DNA of 35,894 nt, from the NCBI GenBank assembly GCA_036270875.1, contig DATBBR010000121.1, positions 1-35,894 on the forward strand, given 5' to 3'. This document shows, one piece after another, positions 1 to 8,390 of this stretch; within the stretch, counting starts at the first letter, position 1; every line of letters begins with the position of its first letter. Both the position numbers and the translations under genes were made by a program. The notes below the pieces were generated by a model. It was given only the letters and a program-made list of their open reading frames with translations, did no database searches and was not told where the DNA came from. This DNA is from Acidimicrobiales bacterium (GTDB lineage Bacteria; Actinomycetota; Acidimicrobiia; Acidimicrobiales; AC-9).

Positions 1-961
1 GGTTATCCGTACCCCCGGAAACCAGCCGGAACCCCTCTCCGTCCAGGGCCTGGGCCAGCGCCCGAGAGTTGGCGACGACCTGGGCCTCGTAGGCGCGGAA
101 CGAAGGCTGGGCGGCCTCGTGGAAGGCCACCGCCTTGGCCGCGATCACGTGCTCGAGGGGCCCACCCTGCAGGCCCGGGAAGACGGCACGGTCGATGTCC
201 GCCGCCAGCTCGCCTCGGCACAGGATCGCCCCCCCTCGGGGCCCCCGGAGGGTCTTGTGGGTGGTGAAGGTGACCACGTCGGCAAGCGGCGACGGGTTTG
301 GGTGCACGCCAGCGGCGATGAGCCCGGCGGGATGGGCGGCGTCGCAGAGGAAGCGGGCGCCGACCTCGTCGGCGATCGAGCGGAAGGGCTCCGGGTCGAT
401 GGTTCGCGGGTAGGCGGTGGCCCCGGCCACGATGAGCTTGGGCCGCTCGGCCCGGGCCAGCTCGGCCACCTGGTCGAGGTCGATGCGCTCACCCGACCCG
501 TCCGGCCGGGCGGGTGTCACGCCGTAAGCGACGAAGCGGTAGCGCTGCCCGCTGAAGTTGACAGGCGACCCGTGGGTGAGGTGGCCGCCCTGGTCGAGCC
601 GCATGGCCAGCACCGTGTCCCCCGGCTCCAACAGGGCCATGTAGGCGGCGTCGTTGGCGCTGGCCCCCGAGTGAGGCTGGACGTTGGCGTGGTCCGCGGC
701 GAACAGACGCGTGACCCGGTCGCGAGCGAGGTCCTCGACCTCGTCGACGACACGATTGCCTCCGTAGTACCGCTTGTGCGGGTACCCCTCCGAGTACTTG
801 TTGGTGAGGACCGAACCGGTCGCCGCCAGCACTGCCGGGGAAGCGAAGTTCTCCGACGCGATGAGCTGGAGCGTCGTCTGCTGCCGCTCGAGCTCGCGCG
901 CGAGCAGCTGCTCGAGCTCGTGGTCCTCGACCGCGCCGCGCGCCCCCCGAGCTTCTCCCAT
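1..961 (-). CDS. glyA: Serine hydroxymethyltransferase (3' part cut by window edge)
   Basis: GlyA interconverts serine and glycine with tetrahydrofolate as one-carbon acceptor; it is a cytosolic PLP enzyme of fold type I. About 320 residues are visible and the reading frame is open to base 1, so roughly the last quarter is missing. Visible marks are LIASENF near residues 33-39, NKYSEGYP at 54-61, RYYGGN at 64-69 and the PLP-lysine motif [12 protein letters not shown] with Lys236. The ATG at 961 overlaps the TGA of the upstream phosphatase gene by one base (TGATG), so the two are probably translated together. This neighbour pair is common in actinobacterial genomes downstream of prfA-prmC-tsaC. 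The identification is secure; only the C-terminus is unknown. Confidence 0.96.
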   Translation of the reverse strand, partial: MGEARGARGAVEDHELEQLLARELERQQTTLQLIASENFASPAVLAATGSVLTNKYSEGYPHKRYYGGNRVVDEVEDLARDRVTRLFAADHANVQPHSGASANDAAYMALLEPGDTVLAMRLDQGGHLTHGSPVNFSGQRYRFVAYGVTPARPDGSGERIDLDQVAELARAERPKLIVAGATAYPRTIDPEPFRSIADEVGARFLCDAAHPAGLIAAGVHPNPSPLADVVTFTTHKTLRGPRGGAILCRGELAADIDRAVFPGLQGGPLEHVIAAKAVAFHEAAQPSFRAYEAQVVANSRALAQALDGEGFRLVSGGTDN

Positions 962-1509
962 CAGGCTCCCGCTCGCAGCAGGGCAGCGAGCCCTGTGACC
1001 AGCTCGGAGAGCTCCGCTGCCGTGGCCTCGAAACCCGACCGCGGGCCGCCGATCGGGTCGGCGACGTCATCGGCGCGTGACGAGCCCAGCATCTCCGCGT
1101 GCGTGCGATCGGCGGCCACCTTGGCCAGCCATTCGTCCAGCGACTGGCCGGCCGCCCATGGGCCGGCAGGCTCGCCGCGGCGAACGAGCTCCTTGAGGGT
1201 GAACGAGTGGGGCCAGGCCGCTGGGTCGATCAGCGCGACCTCACGGACGTGCTGTCGGGCCATGCCCAGGACGAGGTCGGCGCCGGCCACGAGCGGACCC
1301 GACAGTCGCCGGCTCCGATGGGCCGAGATGTCGATGCCGCGCGCCCGCAGCGCCGCCACGGCTTCGGGCGCCGCTGGCGACCCGGTGTCGAGCACACCGG
1401 CCGATCGGATGCGCGCCTCGATGCCAAGGCCCTCCAGTCGGTGGCGGAGCAGGCCCTCGGCCATTGGAGATCGACAGATGTTCGCCGTGCAGACCAGGAG
1501 GACGTCGAT
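961..1509 (-). CDS. Low-molecular-weight protein-tyrosine phosphatase family protein
   Basis: A cytosolic phosphatase-fold protein of about 182 residues. The phosphate-binding loop CTANICRS (C-x5-R-S) lies close to the N-terminus, with Cys7 as nucleophile and Arg13. A DPIG near the C-terminus (DVADPIGGP) supplies the general-acid Asp of the family. The first ATG in the frame (1464) falls just after the loop and would remove the catalytic Cys, so it cannot be the start. Upstream of the loop the frame reaches a TAG at 1540-1542 with no ATG, GTG or TTG; the ATC at 1507-1509 gives the family's usual five to six residues before Cys. A TACACT box ends six bases before this ATC. The stop overlaps the glyA start. 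The role of such phosphatases in this operon is unknown; an arsenate reductase-like role is possible. Family call is firm, start is not. Confidence 0.82.
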   Translation of the reverse strand: MDVLLVCTANICRSPMAEGLLRHRLEGLGIEARIRSAGVLDTGSPAAPEAVAALRARGIDISAHRSRRLSGPLVAGADLVLGMARQHVREVALIDPAAWPHSFTLKELVRRGEPAGPWAAGQSLDEWLAKVAADRTHAEMLGSSRADDVADPIGGPRSGFEATAAELSELVTGLAALLRAGA

Positions 1510-1593
1510 CCTGGCAGTGTACCGGCGCCCCTGCGACGGCTACGGTTGCCCGGCGGCCCGCCGCCGCTGCGTCACCAGGAGGTCCGCCCCGCC

Positions 1594-3114
1594 GTGAATC
1601 CTGACCCTCGCGCCCCTGTCATCGTCGGGGTGGGCCAGAGCCTTCGCCGGCCCGACGAAGCTTCGGACCTGGCCTCCTTCCCCGATCCGGCGACGATGAT
1701 GGCAGATGCCCTGCGCTCGGCGGGCGAGGACAGCGGCACCGGGGACCGGCTGCTGCGGGCCGCTGACAGCGTTCGAGTGGTGGACACCCTCTCCTGGCAC
1801 TACCCCAACCCGGCGGCGGCGATCGCTTCCGCCCTCGGCGCCGACCCGGGCGAGACGGTGCGCTCGGTGCCCGGCGGCAACGGTCCGCAGCTCCTGGTCA
1901 ACGACGCCGCTGAGGCCATCGCCGCCGGCCGCATGGACGTCGCCCTGGTCGCCGGGGCCGAGGCCATCCAGACTCGACTCCTGGCTCGGCAGGCTGGTCC
2001 CGAGGGCTCACGTCTGCGGTTGTCGTGGGCCCAGCAGGCCCCCGACACCCCGGGGCCCCGTCAGGTCGGCCACGACCGGCCGGGCGTCAGCGACGCCGAG
2101 GCGGCCCGATCCCTGGCCCTGCCCGTCCAGGTGTACCCCGTCTTCGAGAATGCCCTCCGGGCCGCCGCGGGTGAAGGGGTCGACGAGCACCAGGTCAGGG
2201 TGTCGCAGCTGTGGTCGCGATTCTCGGCCGTCGCCGCCCGCAACCCCTACGCCTGGTCCCCGACCGAGCGCAGCGCCGAGGAGATCCGCACGCCGTCGTC
2301 CAACAACCGCATGATCGGCTTTCCGTACCCCAAGCTGATGAACGCCAACATCCAGACCGACCAGGCCGCGGCGCTCGTGCTGTGCTCCGTCGAGGCGGCC
2401 CGCGCCGCCGGGGTCCCGCCGGATCGCTGGGTGTTCGTGTGGAGCGGGTCGGAGGCCGAGGACCACTGGTTCGTCTCCGAGCGGGCCGATCTCCACTCCT
2501 CCCCCGCCATCCGACTGGCCGGACGGACCGTCCTGGACCTCGCCGGGATCGGGATCGACGACATCGCGCACGTGGACCTGTACTCCTGCTTTCCGTCGGC
2601 CGTGCAGATCGCGGCCGCCGAGCTGGGTCTCGGCCTGGACGAGCCTGGTCGCCCGCTGACCGTCACCGGCGGGCTCACCTTCGCCGGCGGGCCGGGCAAC
2701 AACTACGCCACGCACGCCATCGCCGCCATGGTGGTGCGACTGCGGGCCACCCCTGGCTCGCACGGCCTGGTCACCGCCCTTGGATGGTTCGCCACCAAGC
2801 ACGCGATGGGCGTGTACTCCACGACGCCGATGTCGGGTGGCTTTCGTCGGGGCTCGCCCCAGGCGGACGTCGACGCCCTGCCGCGCCGATCGACGGCGCC
2901 CGACCACGAAGGGCCGGTACGGGTGGAGTCCTACACGGTGATGCACGAGCGGGATGGATCGCCCAGCCTCGGGATCGTGGCCTGCCTGCTGCCTGACGGC
3001 CGCCGGGCGTGGGGCAACGTGACCGATCCGGTCCTGCTCAAGGACATGACGCACGAAGAGCAGTGCGGGCGCCCGGCCGTGCTCCGCTCCGGCGGAGCCC
3101 TCGAGCTCGGCTGA
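1594..3114 (+). CDS. Thiolase-like protein (TLP1/SCP2-thiolase type), catalytic cysteine absent
   Basis: A 506-residue thiolase-superfamily protein. The GTG at 1594 is preceded by AGGAGGT ten bases upstream, which fixes the start although the frame is open further 5'. In normal thiolases the nucleophilic Cys sits in a VxxxCxSG motif; here the same place reads VRSVPGGNGPQ (residues 89-99) with no Cys. The C-terminal active-site region keeps a His (GGPGNNYATHAI, His374), but the last Cys motif is replaced by WFATKHAMGVY. The last 80 or so residues form an extra domain, as in mycobacterial thiolase-like protein TLP1 (TLP1_add_C type). It therefore probably binds acyl-CoA or does modified chemistry rather than ordinary thiolysis. 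It stands alone on the plus strand, between minus-strand genes that are neighbours in related genomes. Confidence 0.8.
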   Translation: MNPDPRAPVIVGVGQSLRRPDEASDLASFPDPATMMADALRSAGEDSGTGDRLLRAADSVRVVDTLSWHYPNPAAAIASALGADPGETVRSVPGGNGPQLLVNDAAEAIAAGRMDVALVAGAEAIQTRLLARQAGPEGSRLRLSWAQQAPDTPGPRQVGHDRPGVSDAEAARSLALPVQVYPVFENALRAAAGEGVDEHQVRVSQLWSRFSAVAARNPYAWSPTERSAEEIRTPSSNNRMIGFPYPKLMNANIQTDQAAALVLCSVEAARAAGVPPDRWVFVWSGSEAEDHWFVSERADLHSSPAIRLAGRTVLDLAGIGIDDIAHVDLYSCFPSAVQIAAAELGLGLDEPGRPLTVTGGLTFAGGPGNNYATHAIAAMVVRLRATPGSHGLVTALGWFATKHAMGVYSTTPMSGGFRRGSPQADVDALPRRSTAPDHEGPVRVESYTVMHERDGSPSLGIVACLLPDGRRAWGNVTDPVLLKDMTHEEQCGRPAVLRSGGALELG

Positions 3115-3123
3115 GGCCCCACA

Positions 3124-3137
3124 GGCGGGAAGCCGCC
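3124..3137. terminator. Candidate bidirectional hairpin between convergent genes
   Basis: GGCGG-GAAG-CCGCC forms a five-pair stem with a tetraloop in the 27-bp gap between the thiolase-like gene and tsaC, which converge here. There is only CTT on one side and no real U-tract, so termination is inferred from position more than from structure. Confidence 0.35.
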
Positions 3138-3141
3138 CTTG

Positions 3142-3762
3142 CTAGAGCGCCGCCTCCAGCTCGGTCCAGGGGACCCGACCCTCCCGCAGGCATTTGGGGT
3201 CCTCACCGGTGCAGTCGACGACGGTCGACGGCAGTCCGGCACACGGGCCTGCGTCGAGCACCACCTCCACCGAGTCCCCGAGCGCGGCCGCCACCTCCGT
3301 CGCCGTGGTCATGGTGGGCTGACCGTGGAGGTTGGCGCTGGTGGTCGCCAGCGGGCCGTGGCGCCGGCACAGCGTCAGCGGAACCGGGTGGTCGGGACAA
3401 CGGACCCCCACCGTGGCCTCGTCGTCGCCCAGGTCGGCTTCCAGATCGGGCCGGCGGGGCACGACCACCGTGAGCGGACCCGGCCAGAAGCGGTCCATGA
3501 GCCGCTCGGCCACCTTGGGCACGCCAGTGGCCACGGTCAGCACCTGGTCTGCGCTGGCCACCAGAAGCGGAAGGTCGACGGTGCGCGGGCGGCGCTTCAG
3601 GGCGAAGAGCCGATCGGCGGCGCTCGGACGGAAGGGATCGACGGCCAGCCCGTAGACCGTGTCAGTGGGTAGGGCCACCACCAGGCCATTGTCGAAGGCC
3701 TGGAGCGCAGCGACGAGCGACGCCTCCGGCGGAGGTGAGCCCAGGGCAGCCAGGACAGGCAC
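3142..3762 (-). CDS. tsaC: L-threonylcarbamoyladenylate synthase (YrdC/Sua5 family)
   Basis: Makes threonylcarbamoyl-AMP from threonine, bicarbonate and ATP, the first step of the t6A37 modification of ANN-decoding tRNAs. The 206-residue protein is a single YrdC domain of the short TsaC type without the extra C-terminal Sua5 domain. Visible marks are PTDTVYGLA at residues 32-40, KRRPRTVDLPL at 56-66 (substrate-binding basic stretch) and TTSANLHGQP further on. The start is GTG at 3762, immediately after the TAG of prmC (3765-3763), consistent with one transcript. The order prfA-prmC-tsaC is the usual actinobacterial one. Confidence 0.93.
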   Translation of the reverse strand: MPVLAALGSPPPEASLVAALQAFDNGLVVALPTDTVYGLAVDPFRPSAADRLFALKRRPRTVDLPLLVASADQVLTVATGVPKVAERLMDRFWPGPLTVVVPRRPDLEADLGDDEATVGVRCPDHPVPLTLCRRHGPLATTSANLHGQPTMTTATEVAAALGDSVEVVLDAGPCAGLPSTVVDCTGEDPKCLREGRVPWTELEAAL

Positions 3763-4647
3763 CTAGGCGAGCCTACCGATCACCGCCCGCGACCGGCCCG
3801 ACAGATCGGCACGGACATGCACGTCGGCGAAGCCGGCGGCCCGAGCCATGGACGTGGCCGCCGCTTCGTGGTGGGGAGCGATCTCGATCACCGCCGCACC
3901 CCCCGGCCCCAGCCACTCGGGGGCCTCGGCGAGGACGGCGCCCACCGCCTCCAGTCCCGAGGGCCCGGCCACGAGGGCCTCCCGGGGTTCCCAGTCCGCC
4001 ACTTCGGCAGGGAGCTGGGCGACCTCGGCCTCGGACACGTAGGGCGGGTTCGACACCACCAGCGACAGGCGTCCCCGCAGCTGCTGCGGAAGGGCGGAAT
4101 ACCACGAGCCCCGAGCCAGCCGGACCCGCGTGGCGGCCATGCCGGCCAGGCCGGCGAGGTTGGCCCTGGCCACCGCCAGCGCCCCCTCGGAGCTGTCGGT
4201 CCCCCACACCTCCAGCCCCGGCACCTCGGCCGCCAGGGCCAAGGCGATGGCGCCCGACCCCGTACCGAGGTCGGCGGCTGCCGGCCCCGGATCACGCCGG
4301 ATCCCCTCGGGCCCCCCGAGGGCCCGGGCGAGCTCCTCCATGGCCACCTCGACCACCTGCTCGGTCTCGGGGCGGGGGATGAGCACCCGGGCGTCGAGCA
4401 TCAGGTCGAGCGAGCGGAAACCCCATCGGCCCACGACGTACTGCAGGGGCTCACCCGACTCGCGCCGGACGACCATGCCGTCGAAGTCCGCAGCAGCGCG
4501 TGGCGGAGCGGGCTCGTCGAGCCCCAAGGCCCATTCCGCGCCCTCGAACCCGGATGCTTCCTCGAGGATGCGGCGTCCGTCTATGTCGGAGTCGAGGCGA
4601 CGCCGAGCTCGTTCCAGCAGATCCCGCCAGGTGCCACGGGCGCTCAG
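3763..4647 (-). CDS. prmC: Peptide chain release factor N5-glutamine methyltransferase
   Basis: PrmC methylates the Gln of the GGQ motif of release factors RF1 and RF2 using S-adenosylmethionine. The methyltransferase core shows DLGTGSGAIALALA at about residues 126-139 (SAM loop) and NPPYVSEAE from 200 (the Asn-Pro-Pro-Tyr that binds the target glutamine). An N-terminal helical domain precedes it. The family needs about 280-290 residues. The TTG at 4527 would cut into the N-domain, and no ATG, GTG or TTG exists upstream in the frame. The CTG at 4647 overlaps the prfA stop as CTGA and has GCGAGG about six bases upstream; it gives 294 residues beginning MSARGTWRDLL, a good PrmC N-terminus. prmC directly follows the gene of its substrate, prfA. 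Confidence 0.9.
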   Translation of the reverse strand: MSARGTWRDLLERARRRLDSDIDGRRILEEASGFEGAEWALGLDEPAPPRAAADFDGMVVRRESGEPLQYVVGRWGFRSLDLMLDARVLIPRPETEQVVEVAMEELARALGGPEGIRRDPGPAAADLGTGSGAIALALAAEVPGLEVWGTDSSEGALAVARANLAGLAGMAATRVRLARGSWYSALPQQLRGRLSLVVSNPPYVSEAEVAQLPAEVADWEPREALVAGPSGLEAVGAVLAEAPEWLGPGGAAVIEIAPHHEAAATSMARAAGFADVHVRADLSGRSRAVIGRLA

Positions 4648-5708
4648 GCGTCGCCTCGCAGCTGTCGCTCCCGCTCGTCGGCCCGCAGGGCGTCGGTCAG
4701 CTCCTCGAGCTCGCCCATCAGGATCCGGTCCAGCTTGTGGAGGGTCAGGTTGACGCGGTGATCGGTGACCCGGTTCTCCCGGAAGTTGTACGTGCGGACC
4801 TTCTCGGACCGGCCCCCGCCGCCCACCTGGCTCCGCCGCTGCTCGGAGAGCTCGGCGGCCTGACGGTCCTGCTCGGCCTTGAGCAAGCGGGCCCGCAGCA
4901 CCCGCATGGCCTTGGCCCGGTTCTGGATCTGGCTCTTCTCGTCCTGCATCGACACCACGATGCCCGTGGGCAGGTGGGTCACCCGCACGGCGGAGTCGGT
5001 CGTGTTGACGGATTGACCACCGGGCCCGGTCGATCGGTAGACGTCGACTTTCAGCTCGTTGGGGTCGATCTTGATGTCGACCTCCTCGGCCTCGGGCAGC
5101 ACGGTCACGGTGGCCGAGGAGGTGTGGATGCGACCCTGCGACTCGGTGACCGGCACCCGCTGGACCCGGTGGGGCCCACCCTCGTGCTTGAGGTGGCTCC
5201 AGGCTTCGTGGCCCCTCACCTGGAAGGTGATCTCGTTGTAGCCTCCGCGCTCGGACGGATCCGACGCCAGCACCTCGACCTGCCAGCCCATGCGCTCCGC
5301 GTAGCGGGCGTACATGTCGGCCAGATCCTTGGCGAACAGGTTGGCCTCCTCGCCGCCTTCGGCACCTCGGATCTCGACGATGACGTCCTTGCCGTCGTAG
5401 GGATCGCTCGGCAGCAGCAGGAGCCGCAGCTCCTCCTCGATCCTGGCCACCTTGGACTCGGCCTCGTCCACCTCGGCCCTGGCGTCCTCCCGCTCCTCGC
5501 CCCCGGCCTCGTGAAACATTTCCCTCGCCGCCTCGAGGTCGGCGGTGGCGCCCTGGAGGTCGCGGTAGGCCCCGACGACAGCCTCCAGCTCCTTGTGCCG
5601 GCGGGCGGTGTCCTTCAGCGCCTGCTGGTCGGAGACGATGCTGGGATCGGCCAAGCGGGACAGCACCTGCTCGTACTCCGCCTCCAGGGCGGCCAGGCGT
5701 TCCAGCAC
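4644..5708 (-). CDS. prfA: Peptide chain release factor 1
   Basis: RF1 recognises UAA and UAG stop codons and triggers peptide release on the ribosome. The 354-residue protein is normal length. The codon-recognition tripeptide is PVT at residues 186-188 in HRVQRVPVTESQGR, the RF1-type PxT rather than RF2 SPF. GGQ lies at 230-232 in STGPGGQSVNTTDSAVR. The start is GTG at 5708; an in-frame TAA lies 12 bases upstream, so no longer form is possible. No convincing Shine-Dalgarno is seen. It is followed by prmC with a four-base overlap and preceded by rpmE at 41 bp, so it most likely shares the rho-rpmE transcript. Confidence 0.97.
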   Translation of the reverse strand: MLERLAALEAEYEQVLSRLADPSIVSDQQALKDTARRHKELEAVVGAYRDLQGATADLEAAREMFHEAGGEEREDARAEVDEAESKVARIEEELRLLLLPSDPYDGKDVIVEIRGAEGGEEANLFAKDLADMYARYAERMGWQVEVLASDPSERGGYNEITFQVRGHEAWSHLKHEGGPHRVQRVPVTESQGRIHTSSATVTVLPEAEEVDIKIDPNELKVDVYRSTGPGGQSVNTTDSAVRVTHLPTGIVVSMQDEKSQIQNRAKAMRVLRARLLKAEQDRQAAELSEQRRSQVGGGGRSEKVRTYNFRENRVTDHRVNLTLHKLDRILMGELEELTDALRADERERQLRGDA

Positions 5709-5749
5709 GGAGTCAGGTTACGGTCTGGCGGGGCGCCGACGGGGACGCG

Positions 5750-5986
5750 TCAGGACCGCGCCTTCGCTTGGCCCTGCTTGGCGCCCGGGCGACGGCCGTA
5801 GCGCCGCTCGAACCGCTCCACCCGACCGCCGGTGTCCACCAGCTTCTGCCGGCCGGTATAGAAGGGATGGCAGACGTTGCACAGCTCGACGTGCAGTTCG
5901 GGCTTCGTCGATCGGGTGGTGAAGGAGTTCCCGCACGAGCACCTGACGGTGGCCTCGACGTACTCGGGATGAATGTCAGTCTTCAT
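5750..5986 (-). CDS. rpmE: 50S ribosomal protein L31 (zinc-binding, C+ type)
   Basis: A 78-residue ribosomal protein of the large subunit. Four cysteines (Cys16, Cys18, Cys36, Cys39) in a CxC...CxxC pattern mark the zinc-containing form, as opposed to the Cys-less paralogue made under zinc starvation. The N-terminus MKTDIHPEY and the FYTGRQ motif are typical. GGAG lies about five bases before the ATG. The gene sits 45 bp downstream of rho, the standard actinobacterial arrangement, and has a basic, Gln/Ala-rich C-terminal tail. Confidence 0.97.
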   Translation of the reverse strand: MKTDIHPEYVEATVRCSCGNSFTTRSTKPELHVELCNVCHPFYTGRQKLVDTGGRVERFERRYGRRPGAKQGQAKARS

Positions 5987-6031
5987 GGTGGCTCCAGTGT
6001 ACGGGTGCGACCGGCAAGACCCGGCAGGAAG

Positions 6032-8056
6032 TCAGGCCGGCGGGTTGGGTCCCTTGGCGATGTCGGCCAGGAACTCCTCATTGCTCTTCGTCGTCCTGAC
6101 CTTGTCCATCAGCAGCTCGAGCCCAGCGGCGGCGCTCCCCTCGTTGCCGAGCGCGTTGAGGACCCGGCGCAGCTTCCACACCTGTTGGAGCTGCGAACGA
6201 TCGAACAGCAGCTCCTCGTGTCTCGTGGAGCTGGCGTTGACGTCGATGGCGGGGTAGATCCGGCGCTCGGCCAGCTTGCGATCGAGGCGGAGCTCCATGT
6301 TGCCCGTGCCCTTGAATTCCTCGAAGATCACCTCGTCCATGCGGGACCCGGTCTCGACTAGCGCGGTGGCAAGGATGGTGAGCGATCCACCCTCTTCGAT
6401 GTTGCGGGCCGAGCCGAAGAACTTCTTCGGTGGGTACAGGGCCCCGGAATCGACACCACCCGACATGATCCGTCCCGTGGCGGGCTGGGCCAGGTTGTAG
6501 GCCCGAGCCATGCGGGTGATGCCGTCGAGGATGATCACCACGTCGGTGCCCCGCTCGACCAGGCGCTTGGCCCGCTCGATGGCGAGCTCCGACACGAGGG
6601 TGTGCTCGTCCGACGGACGGTCGAAGGTGGAGGCCACGACCTCACCCTTCACGGACCGCTTCATGTCGGTGACTTCCTCGGGCCGCTCGTCCACCAGCAG
6701 CACCATCAGGTGCACCTCGGGGTGGTTGGCCTCGACGGAATGGGCGATCTGCTTGAGTACCGTCGTCTTGCCCGCCTTCGGCGGCGACACGATGAGACCT
6801 CGCTGGCCCTTCCCCACCGGTGAGAGCAGATCCACGATGCGCGCGGTCATGTTGGCGGAGTCGCCCGGCACCTCGAGGTTGAACCGGGAGTCGGGGAACA
6901 GCGGCGTGAGGTCCTCGAAGCGCGGACGCTCACGAGCCTCGTCCGGGCTCATGTTGCTCACCGAGTCAATGCGCAACAGAGCGGGGTACTTCTCACTGCT
7001 GGCGGCGGGCCGACTCGTCCCCTCGACGTAATCGCCCTTGCGTAACGCGAAGCGGCGCACCTGGCTGATCGAGACGTAGACGTCCTTCGGGCTGGGCAGG
7101 AACCCGTTGGTCCGCAGGAACCCGAAGCCCTCGTCCCGCAGGTCGAGCAGCCCCCTCACCGGTACGGGCTCACCCTGGAACTGACCCTCCTGCGCCCCCT
7201 GCTGTCCCTGGAGGTCCCGATCACCACGGTCCCGGTCCCGATCCCGGTCCCGATCCCGATCCCGGTCCCGATCGCGGCCGCGGCGCCGACGACTGCGACG
7301 ATTGCCGGGCTCGGCCGTCGAGTCGTGCTGGCCGGAGGGGTTGGCGGTGCCCGCCTGGCCACCCCGGCCGTTGGCGCTACCGCCCTGCCGCTGGTTCCGC
7401 GGCGCTCCGGCCGCCGTGCCCCGCTGGCCCCCGGCGTCCCCGTCTCCGGCAGCGGGCTCCGTGCCCGTCGTACCGGGACGATCTGGCCCCGTCGCCTGGT
7501 CGCCTTCCTCACCGGGCTCCACCGGTGGGGCGGCATCTCTGGAGGCTGCGCCCTTGGCCACGCCTCCGGTCTGTTCTCCGGCCTGAGCGGCCTGGTCGCT
7601 CTCGCCGGCGGCGGTGGCCACGACCGCGGCCCTCCCTCTCGCCGAGCCGTCCTCCGGCTGGCTGCCGTCGGCACCCACCCCGTCGGCGTGCGGCCCCTCG
7701 GCGTCGGTCGCCTCCAGGGCGAAGTCGCCGCTGGCCTCGACCCTGTCGCTGGCCGCCTCGCTGGACCGGCCGTTGGCGCCCTCACCCCGCGACTTCGTGG
7801 ATCTCGCCGGGCGCGACGCGGTCTGACTCGGCCCGCTCTCGCTGGCAGCCCGGCCGACTGCCTGCGGTCCGTCGCCAGCGGCACCTTCGCCACTCGATGC
7901 CACCTCGACACCGGTCGCCCGAAGGATCTGGTCGATGATGTCGGCCTTCTTGGCTCTGGAACCGGTCTTCAACGACATTGCCTCGGCGATCGCGTGGAGC
8001 TCGTCGCGTTCCTTGCGCTCCAGGACCGAGCGCTCGAGCTGTTGCTCTCCACTCAT
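6032..8056 (-). CDS. rho: Transcription termination factor Rho with long disordered insert
   Basis: Hexameric RNA-dependent ATPase that terminates untranslated transcripts. The ATG at 8056 with GCGAGGTG upstream is the likely start; the open frame extends further but carries no Rho sequence there. Domains: Rho_N helical domain about residues 5-48, a low-complexity Gly/Ala/Glu-rich stretch 50-250, a basic run with eight Arg-Asp dipeptides around 253-277, the RNA-binding cold-shock-like domain about 295-370 (GFGFLRT), then the ATPase with Walker A PPKAGKTT at 425-432, Walker B VVIILD at 506-511 and the R-loop region [16 protein letters not shown]. At 674 residues it is far longer than the E. 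coli protein (419), as is typical for actinobacteria. It has its own promoter and a long leader (see 8318-8346). Confidence 0.97.
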   Translation of the reverse strand: MSGEQQLERSVLERKERDELHAIAEAMSLKTGSRAKKADIIDQILRATGVEVASSGEGAAGDGPQAVGRAASESGPSQTASRPARSTKSRGEGANGRSSEAASDRVEASGDFALEATDAEGPHADGVGADGSQPEDGSARGRAAVVATAAGESDQAAQAGEQTGGVAKGAASRDAAPPVEPGEEGDQATGPDRPGTTGTEPAAGDGDAGGQRGTAAGAPRNQRQGGSANGRGGQAGTANPSGQHDSTAEPGNRRSRRRRGRDRDRDRDRDRDRDRDRGDRDLQGQQGAQEGQFQGEPVPVRGLLDLRDEGFGFLRTNGFLPSPKDVYVSISQVRRFALRKGDYVEGTSRPAASSEKYPALLRIDSVSNMSPDEARERPRFEDLTPLFPDSRFNLEVPGDSANMTARIVDLLSPVGKGQRGLIVSPPKAGKTTVLKQIAHSVEANHPEVHLMVLLVDERPEEVTDMKRSVKGEVVASTFDRPSDEHTLVSELAIERAKRLVERGTDVVIILDGITRMARAYNLAQPATGRIMSGGVDSGALYPPKKFFGSARNIEEGGSLTILATALVETGSRMDEVIFEEFKGTGNMELRLDRKLAERRIYPAIDVNASSTRHEELLFDRSQLQQVWKLRRVLNALGNEGSAAAGLELLMDKVRTTKSNEEFLADIAKGPNPPA
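7229..7274 (-). repeat. Simple repeat encoding (Arg-Asp)8 inside rho
   Basis: Alternating CGG-GAC and CGG-GAT codons give a near-perfect 6/12-base tandem repeat on the coding strand, translating to eight consecutive Arg-Asp dipeptides in the disordered part of Rho. Repeats of this kind can gain or lose units by slippage without breaking the frame. Confidence 0.9.
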
Positions 8057-8311
8057 CGAGCACCTCGCTTGTTTGTGCAGTGATGGTTGTGGACGGGGGG
8101 ACCTGCGGGTTCCTGCCTCGATCCGGTGACGCACCGCGTCGCCTCGTTCGCCATTACCGGTGGGAACGGAAGGGCAGGAAAGAGTCCGAGGAGAACGGAG
8201 ACCTCGAAACAACCTCGCTTACAGAAGGTTTCCCCCTGTCGCAGCCTCCCAGGCGTCCATCTGCGAGAACGTCTCGAGGTGGCGCCGCATTCCAAAGCAG
8301 CAACCGACAGT
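8057..8311 (-). other. Long 5' leader of rho, with a possible 23-codon reading frame
   Basis: About 255 bases separate the predicted transcription start from the rho ATG. No known gene is found. A short frame ATG 8290 to a stop ending at 8219 would encode a 23-residue peptide starting MRRHLETFSQ, but its ribosome site is weak. Long leaders before rho fit the known autoregulation of rho in other bacteria; regulation here is inferred. Confidence 0.4.
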
Positions 8312-8317
8312 GCGCAC

Positions 8318-8346
8318 AGCATAGCCGCGATTGGCCCACCGGGCAA
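8318..8346 (-). promoter_or_regulatory. Sigma70-type promoter of rho
   Basis: On the minus strand TTGCCC (8346-8341) and TATGCT (8323-8318) are separated by exactly 17 bases. The element lies between thrC and rho, so rho-rpmE-prfA can be transcribed apart from the amino-acid genes upstream. Confidence 0.6.
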
Positions 8347-8356
8347 CATACCCACT

Positions 8357-8372
8357 GCCCCTGGCCTGGGGC
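8357..8372 (-). terminator. Candidate hairpin after thrC
   Basis: GCCCC-AGGCCA-GGGGC on the minus strand forms a five-pair stem about 20 bases after the thrC stop and just before the rho promoter. It has no U-tract, so this is weak support for a transcription end. Confidence 0.25.
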
Positions 8373-8390
8373 GGAGCGCTCCCGCGGGTC

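Noticed and set aside
489-1070. 193-codon minus-strand frame over the glyA-phosphatase junction
   Set aside because: It is out of frame with the clear GlyA and phosphatase sequences and its translation is Arg/Gly-rich low complexity.
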